NCBI GenBank assembly: GCA_027054335.1
Contig: JALUPA010000162.1
Span: 1 to 36,218 of the forward strand
Reading direction: 5' to 3'
DNA length: 36,218 bases
From: Ardenticatenaceae bacterium
GTDB taxonomy: Bacteria > Chloroflexota > Anaerolineae > Promineifilales > Promineifilaceae
How positions within the stretch are numbered: position 1 is the first letter of the stretch; every line of letters starts with the position of its first letter. A program made the translations under genes and the position numbers. Below the pieces are notes generated by a model, which ran no database searches, was not told the DNA's origin, and saw only the letters and a list, made by a program, of their open reading frames with translations. Positions 30,901-36,218 of the stretch are shown in pieces.

Positions 30901-33900
30901 CTATTCTGCAATGGTAAGCTGGTCGCTGGCGGAGCGGCCCCAAAAGGCCAGGTCGTACATGGCGTAGGCTTCGGCGGGCATGGCGGTGAAACGGCCGTCG
31001 TGCGTCGCCCGCGCATAGTAAGTGTAAACGTGTGTCCCCGCCTGCATCTCCGTAATGAAAAAGCTCACCCGGTTGCCCCGAATTTCCTTGTAGTTGTAGC
31101 CATATTCACGCCAGCGCGGCGCTGCGTCGAGACGCTGCGTCGTATTCAGCCCTTCATTCAACGCTTCCAGGCCGCCAGGCAGCTTGTCTTCCACAATCAT
31201 GTAACTGCCCCGTTCCGGCAGCGTCGCCGTCAGGCGCACTTTGACCAGTTCGCCGGCCGTAATCGTTTCCAGCGGTTTGTCCGTTTCCGGGTCGAGGTAG
31301 GCGCGTTCTATCTGGATGACGCCGGCCGCCTCAATGTCGCTTTGGGGCAGGTAGACGCGGCTGTTGATGGTGTAGTACAACGGCCGTTCCCCATCCTGAG
31401 TAATCACAATTTCATTTTCGCCCGATGGCAAATCGGCGCGGGGGATGGTCAGGGTGACGGCTGGCGCGCCTTTACCCAATGTCCCCTGGGCAATCGTCTC
31501 CCCGTTGAGCTGCGCCGTGTACCGGCTGCCGGCCGAAGCGTCGCTAAAAGCCGTCGCCAGCAAATGATCCGTCAGGCCGAGGATGGCGAAAGAGGTTTCA
31601 TTGGTCGTGCCCCAGCCCTGCGCCTGCCGTTGGCTCATCAGCCAGCGCGCGATGCCCCCTTCCAGCAGATGGCCGGGGCGGATTTGGCTGAAGGCGCTCA
31701 GGGCCAGAGCGGTACTGCGCGTGTCGGAAGCCATTGTTTTTTGCCGGTAGTAGCCGTCTCTGGCGCTGCCTTCCCAGTGGACGCGGTCGTTGCGGGTGAC
31801 GGCCGTATCCGCCAATCCGTCCACAATCTCCCGCGCCAGCGCCGCTTCGCCCAACTCGTCCAGCGCCAGGGCTAATCCGGCCAGGCTGAACACGTCCCCC
31901 TGGAGCGCCGTTTGATCCTGAGCCAAAGCCAGCGTGGCCGCTTCATTCGGCCGCCCGGCGGCGGCCAGGGCGTACAGGGCAAAGGCGCGGGTGCGCGGGT
32001 CCATCTGTTCCAGATGTTCGTTCAGCCAGGCCGCGCCCCGCTCAATTACCTGCGGATCGATCTCGTAACCGGCGTCGGCCGTCTGCGCCAGGCCAAAGAC
32101 GACCCAGGCTGTCTGGTAATCGTGGCTGGGATCGTCAAACCACCAGCCCCAGCCGCCGTCCAGATGTTGGAAGCCGTACAGCCGCTGGATGCTGGCGTTG
32201 ATATAGCCGGGTAGTTCCGCTTCCAGCGTAGGGTCGCTGACGCCGAGTTGATTCAGAGCGCGGCCTACGACGGCGTTGGGCAGCGCTTTGCTCATCGTTT
32301 GTTCCACGCAGCCGTAGGGGAAGCCGGTCAGGTAGTCCAGCCCCTCCAGCAGCGTCCCGGCGATGGAGCGGCTCAACTGAATTTCCACGTAGCTCAGGGG
32401 CAGGGCGTCGTCCGGGATGGCGACGGTGGCGCTCAGTTGGCTGTTGAATTGGCCTACCTGCGTTTGCACATCCGGCACGGCCAGCGGGTTGATGGTCAGA
32501 GGCAGGCGCGCGGCGTCGCCGGGGCCGCTGCCGCTGGCGGCGATGGTCAATTCGGTGGCGCCGGCGGCTGCGGCCGTTACGCCCCAGCCGACAATTTGCT
32601 GCTTGCCCGGCGGCAGAGTAACCGTGTGCGCGGCCGAACCCTCAATCTCTAATCTCGAATCGCCAATCGTCATTTCCACAACCAATTCCTGCGTTTCGTC
32701 GCTGTAATTATGCACAATGGCGGAGAGGACGGCCGTATCTCCCGTCGTCAGGGCGCGGGGCAGGATGGGGCGGACGATGACCGGCTGGTGGGTGCGAATT
32801 GTGGCTGTCGTCTCGCCGACTTGCGTATCGGCCGTCGCTGCTTTGGCTGTCAGCCGCCACGTCGTCAGGTTATCCGGCAGGGTGACGGTTACGGTGGCTT
32901 CCCCTTTGTAATCCGTTACCAGAACAGGGAACCAGGCGGCCGTATCCTGAAAATCGCTGCGCGGCGCGGCTGCGGTTGGGCCGCCATCTCCCCCGCCGCC
33001 CATGCCGCCTTCCCACATCCAGCGCACAAGGGCCAGCGAGTTGTAACTGCGTACTTGGTTGCCCCGCGGGTAATAAAATGCGTCATACATGGGGCCGGAC
33101 AGTTCCTCGCTCAAGGCAAAGATTGCTTCATCCACCAGCGCCAGCGAGAGTTCGGCGGAGACCGACTCCCCCTTGTAGTTAAGAACGCGTACAGTGAACG
33201 TCGCTTCTTCGCCGGGAGCGTACACCTCTTTGTCCGGGGTGACGCTCAGTTGCAGCCTTTTGTCGGCGGCGGGGACGCTCAGATTGACGTAAGCGGATTG
33301 CAGGCGGCTTTCGGGCAGGCTGGTGTTTGTTTGTTCGGTGATGAGGGTGCTTTGTTCCTGCCAGACGTGAATAGCGGCGTAGACGTTGGGCGTGTAATCC
33401 GGCTCAATGGGGAGTTCAATGACGGTGACGGGCGCGGTGAGCTGTACCAGGCGCTCATCCCGCACCTGCCCCCGCTCGATGGTGAGCAGGGCCGGGCCGC
33501 TGACGCTGGATTCGACGATGAGGCGGGCGGTGTCGCCGGGAGCGTAGGCATCCTGGTCGGCGCTGATGGACAGGCTGTTGTCGTCCCGGCCGTACCAGCG
33601 GGCGTAAAAGTTGCTGAAGGCGTAGACGTAGGTGACGTAGCGCAGGTTACGGCCGTTGCCATCCTTCCCGCTGAGGCGTAACTGGTAATGGCCCGGTTCC
33701 TCAATGGTCACATTGAAGGCGGCGCGGCCGTCTGCGCCGGCGCGCCCTGTCATTGACTGGATGACGGCGCTGTATTCCCCATCGTTGACGTTCCAGCGGC
33801 GCACGGTCAGTTCCAGTTGGCGGTTGGCAACCGGTTGGTCAAAAATGTCTCGCACGGCGGCGTTGACGGTAAAAGGCTGCTCCGGCTTGTGGACGTAGCC

Positions 33901-36218
33901 GTGGCTGTCGGCCGTCAATACTTCCGCCGTGTTGTGCAGGGTGACGGCCGTGTAGCCGGAAACGGTCTGGTGGCTGCCGTCGTCTACAGTGGCTTCGATC
34001 CCCAGCGTAATGCGCCGGTGATTGCTTTGCCACGAGTAGTAGTTGTAATAACCATCCAGCGCGTTATCGTTCCAGCCGGGCAGGGTGAGGGTGAAACGGC
34101 CGTTTTCATCCGTCCGGCCGCTGATTGATTTGTTGGTATAGGGCTGCCACCAGTTGGGCAGGGATTGCACGACGACGGCGGCGTTGGCTACCGGTTCGCC
34201 GAAGAAGTAGCGGGCTTCTACCGTTATTTCGATGGGTTCGCCGGTGAGATACGCTGTTTGGGCGGCCGTTACCGTCACCTCGTAATCCGGTTTGCGGTAA
34301 TCTTCCACCTTGAAAATTTGCTCGTGTTCGGCCCCGTTCAGGGAAACGGCGATACGCCAGTCGCCCAGCGGCGCGCCTTCCGCTATCTGGAACGCGCCGT
34401 TGACGCTGCCAAAATCATTGGTGGACAGTTTCTCGGTGCGGACGACGTTGCCCCGACTGTCGCGGATACGCGCGGTAACGGCCGCGCCTGCGGGCGGCAT
34501 ACTGAGCAGCGCGTCGTCGTCCAGGCGCAGGATAGCTTTGTAGTAGACAGTCTGCCCCGGTTTGTAGATGGGGCGGTCGGTGTGGATGAAGGCGGCGGAT
34601 GGGGCGTTGCGGGGCGCGGGGCGGCGCCAGTTGCGCCAGCCGTAGCTGCCGGAACTGCTCCATTCCGGCCCCAGGCCGCTGACGGTTATACCGTCGCCGC
34701 TGCGGGCCACCACGATGAGCGGCTCAGTGGCCGGCGGGCCGCCTTCGTTAAAGGGCGGGATTTGGGCGCGGAAGATGCCGTCTTCTCCGGTTTGCCCCTG
34801 GGCCAGCGGTTCGCCGCTGCGGGCGTAAACGGTCACGGCGGCGTCAGGTACAACTTCGCCGTTGATGTCCGTTACCCAGGCGGTGATTTGCCCCTGCGCC
34901 TGTTTGACGACGAGCGTATGGGCCGTGAGCGCCAGGAGAAGCTGCGCATCTGTTTCCCCGGCGCGCATGTTGAGGACGTAAAGGCCGGGCGGCGCGTCTG
35001 CGGGCAGGATGAGTTCGTGGACGTTGGCCCATTGGGTGATAGCCGGTTCGGTTTTCATCTCCCAGGCGTAGGCGGGGGATTGGCCGTCGGGCAGCAGGTT
35101 GGGCCGGGCTTCGTTGCTCCAGGGGGAGAGACGTTTGAAGTTGGAACTGTACTGCGTCAGGAATTGTTCCAGGGTGAGGGGATACAGTTCAAAGGCGACA
35201 CTCATGGGCACATTGGCGGCGGTTTGGAATTGGACGGCGCGACGGCCGTTGGCGTCTACGATCTGGGCGTTGGGGCCGTAACCAAAGTCGGCCAGCGTTT
35301 TTAGCTGTCCGGTGGTGAACTGCCAGGTGTCGGGTTCGGTGAGGATCGCTTCTCCGGCGGCCCCGCGCGCTTCCGGGCCGATGGTCACGGTGTAGGCGGT
35401 GTTGGCGGCGAAGTAGCCGTCTGCCGGGTGGAAGGTGAGGGTGGTTTCGTCCCAGGCAAAGCTGCCGTCTACCGGCGGTTCCAGGGAGAAGGCGGCTTCG
35501 GTGGCCGCTTTGTCCATAGGCCGGTCAAAGCGGATGCGGATGACGGTGGTCGGGTCTGCGCCGTCTCGCGTGGGAAACCGGCTGAGGATGGGCGGCGGGG
35601 TGATGAAGGTCAGTGGGTCGGGCGAGGGTACGGGCGCGCCATCGTCCGCTTGCAGATCGCCGGTGAACTGGATGGTGTATTTGGCGGCGGGGGGCAACGG
35701 CCGTTCCGGAATGATGGTGAGGCGGGTGCGGCTGGCGTTCCAGCTCATTTTGCCCTGCATGTCCGGTTTGATTTGCAGGTTTTGGCTGACGGCCGTTGTG
35801 TCCATTGGGTAGTTAAAGCGGATGGTGATGGGAGCGTCCGGCTGGCTGGCGCTGGGGGCGCCGATGCCTTTTACGGCTTCTTTCAGGCGCACGTTCCAGG
35901 TGTACGGCTCAGAGAGGTGGACGCGGCTCCGGGTCATGGCCGACTCGTCCAGGGTGAAGGTGTAATCGGCGGCGAAGTCGAGGGGCTGCGTTATCTGGAT
36001 GAGTAAGGTTTTGCCTTGCCAAGATAGATCGTAGGGCAGCGGCGGTTGGACGCTCAGGGCGTTGGCGACGCTGGCCTTGTCCATCTCGACGTTGAAGAGG
36101 AGCTTGAGAAGGGGCTGGCGGTCGGCCACGGTTTCGCCGGTGGGGACGTGTCCCCGGACGTGGCCGCTGGCAGACCGCCAAGTTGTTTCGGCGGCGGTCG
36201 GGGCGATGGGTGTGGGGG
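30901..36218 (-). CDS. Bacterial alpha-2-macroglobulin family protein with Ig-like domains (N-terminus beyond window)
   Basis: The frame is open to the right edge, so the start and any signal peptide lie outside. A GTG at 36129 is only an internal possibility. At least 1,770 aa are seen, numbered here from that GTG. Three Big_5-like domains come first (about 1-105, 105-190, 190-280), with patterns such as FNVEMDK, FNYPMDT and FDRPMDK. MG domains follow, with TDRPIYKPGQTVYYKA (the MG2 signature). An A2M domain holds LRLTAKAATADTQVGET. The thioester motif YGCVEQTMSK has Cys1274 (codon 32310-32308). The alpha-toroid thioester domain includes HLDGGWGWWFDDPSHDYQTAWVV, and C-terminal MG10-like strands end at TIAE. 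The family traps proteases, probably at the outer surface, with the thioester linking prey covalently. Usual partners such as PBP1c are not seen here. Confidence 0.93.
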   Translation of the reverse strand, partial: PTPIAPTAAETTWRSASGHVRGHVPTGETVADRQPLLKLLFNVEMDKASVANALSVQPPLPYDLSWQGKTLLIQITQPLDFAADYTFTLDESAMTRSRVHLSEPYTWNVRLKEAVKGIGAPSASQPDAPITIRFNYPMDTTAVSQNLQIKPDMQGKMSWNASRTRLTIIPERPLPPAAKYTIQFTGDLQADDGAPVPSPDPLTFITPPPILSRFPTRDGADPTTVIRIRFDRPMDKAATEAAFSLEPPVDGSFAWDETTLTFHPADGYFAANTAYTVTIGPEARGAAGEAILTEPDTWQFTTGQLKTLADFGYGPNAQIVDANGRRAVQFQTAANVPMSVAFELYPLTLEQFLTQYSSNFKRLSPWSNEARPNLLPDGQSPAYAWEMKTEPAITQWANVHELILPADAPPGLYVLNMRAGETDAQLLLALTAHTLVVKQAQGQITAWVTDINGEVVPDAAVTVYARSGEPLAQGQTGEDGIFRAQIPPFNEGGPPATEPLIVVARSGDGITVSGLGPEWSSSGSYGWRNWRRPAPRNAPSAAFIHTDRPIYKPGQTVYYKAILRLDDDALLSMPPAGAAVTARIRDSRGNVVRTEKLSTNDFGSVNGAFQIAEGAPLGDWRIAVSLNGAEHEQIFKVEDYRKPDYEVTVTAAQTAYLTGEPIEITVEARYFFGEPVANAAVVVQSLPNWWQPYTNKSISGRTDENGRFTLTLPGWNDNALDGYYNYYSWQSNHRRITLGIEATVDDGSHQTVSGYTAVTLHNTAEVLTADSHGYVHKPEQPFTVNAAVRDIFDQPVANRQLELTVRRWNVNDGEYSAVIQSMTGRAGADGRAAFNVTIEEPGHYQLRLSGKDGNGRNLRYVTYVYAFSNFYARWYGRDDNSLSISADQDAYAPGDTARLIVESSVSGPALLTIERGQVRDERLVQLTAPVTVIELPIEPDYTPNVYAAIHVWQEQSTLITEQTNTSLPESRLQSAYVNLSVPAADKRLQLSVTPDKEVYAPGEEATFTVRVLNYKGESVSAELSLALVDEAIFALSEELSGPMYDAFYYPRGNQVRSYNSLALVRWMWEGGMGGGGDGGPTAAAPRSDFQDTAAWFPVLVTDYKGEATVTVTLPDNLTTWRLTAKAATADTQVGETTATIRTHQPVIVRPILPRALTTGDTAVLSAIVHNYSDETQELVVEMTIGDSRLEIEGSAAHTVTLPPGKQQIVGWGVTAAAAGATELTIAASGSGPGDAARLPLTINPLAVPDVQTQVGQFNSQLSATVAIPDDALPLSYVEIQLSRSIAGTLLEGLDYLTGFPYGCVEQTMSKALPNAVVGRALNQLGVSDPTLEAELPGYINASIQRLYGFQHLDGGWGWWFDDPSHDYQTAWVVFGLAQTADAGYEIDPQVIERGAAWLNEHLEQMDPRTRAFALYALAAAGRPNEAATLALAQDQTALQGDVFSLAGLALALDELGEAALAREIVDGLADTAVTRNDRVHWEGSARDGYYRQKTMASDTRSTALALSAFSQIRPGHLLEGGIARWLMSQRQAQGWGTTNETSFAILGLTDHLLATAFSDASAGSRYTAQLNGETIAQGTLGKGAPAVTLTIPRADLPSGENEIVITQDGERPLYYTINSRVYLPQSDIEAAGVIQIERAYLDPETDKPLETITAGELVKVRLTATLPERGSYMIVEDKLPGGLEALNEGLNTTQRLDAAPRWREYGYNYKEIRGNRVSFFITEMQAGTHVYTYYARATHDGRFTAMPAEAYAMYDLAFWGRSASDQLTIAE

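Noticed and set aside
31000-35304. Several long plus-strand frames opposite the alpha-2-macroglobulin
   Set aside because: They are shadows of a well-supported gene. Composition is typical of antisense GC-rich frames, and there are no motifs or ribosome sites.

Overview
The window looks like a stretch of chromosome from a Chloroflexota bacterium, most likely near Anaerolineae, Caldilineae or Ardenticatenia. The assignment is inferred from gene content: an F420-type luciferase-like oxidoreductase, a split acyl-CoA carboxylase, a bacterial alpha-2-macroglobulin, a ClpP-type NfeD protein and many stand-alone receivers. GC content is moderate to high. The palindrome ACGGCCGT is scattered through genes and spacers in about 50 copies and is missing only from the group II intron. 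There is no rRNA, no tRNA that I can recognise and no CRISPR array. Most genes lie on the minus strand. The plus-strand genes are a small acidic protein with hemW (22.5-23.8 kb), a TPR-like protein (27.1 kb) and a flavin oxidoreductase (29.4 kb).

From left to right: at 0-3.5 kb an acyl-CoA cluster reads leftward, with an LLM oxidoreductase, an acyl-CoA dehydrogenase, an APH-fold kinase and the start of a biotin carboxylase that leaves the window. At 3.6-8.5 kb signalling genes (a receiver-PAS-kinase hybrid, two single receivers and a metallo-beta-lactamase-fold hydrolase) surround folD and a small membrane protein. At 8.7-11.6 kb a lipid kinase, a glycerophosphodiesterase and an AAA+ ATPase with an N-terminal helical domain are tightly packed. 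At 11.8-18 kb come pyruvate kinase, an unknown 352-aa protein, thiolase, PPK2 and an M24 peptidase. At 18.1-22.2 kb there are two coupled modules: a biotin carboxyl carrier with two small genes (one frameshifted), and GAF histidine kinase - NfeD - CBS protein joined by 4-nt overlaps.

At 22.5-27.4 kb hemW is followed by a broken GrdB-like reductase gene with TGA at its redox site, and by a complete-looking group II intron whose RT-maturase-HNH protein reads leftward. At 27.4-30.5 kb lie a glycosyltransferase, an ATPase and a sarcosine-oxidase-like flavoprotein. A repeat-rich spacer follows, and then a very large alpha-2-macroglobulin that runs off the right end.

The acyl-CoA dehydrogenase, thiolase, biotin carboxylase and carrier fit branched-chain or fatty acyl-CoA breakdown. 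FolD and the sarcosine-oxidase-like enzyme touch one-carbon metabolism. PPK2 and pyruvate kinase handle phosphoryl transfer and energy. The intergenic DNA is unusual: many spacers carry perfect palindromes that overlap or abut stop codons, and many carry short repeats with a 7-9 bp period. No complete new defence or biosynthetic system is evident. The best leads are the octamer, the selenocysteine-like relic, the stop-codon palindromes and the kinase-dehydrogenase pair.
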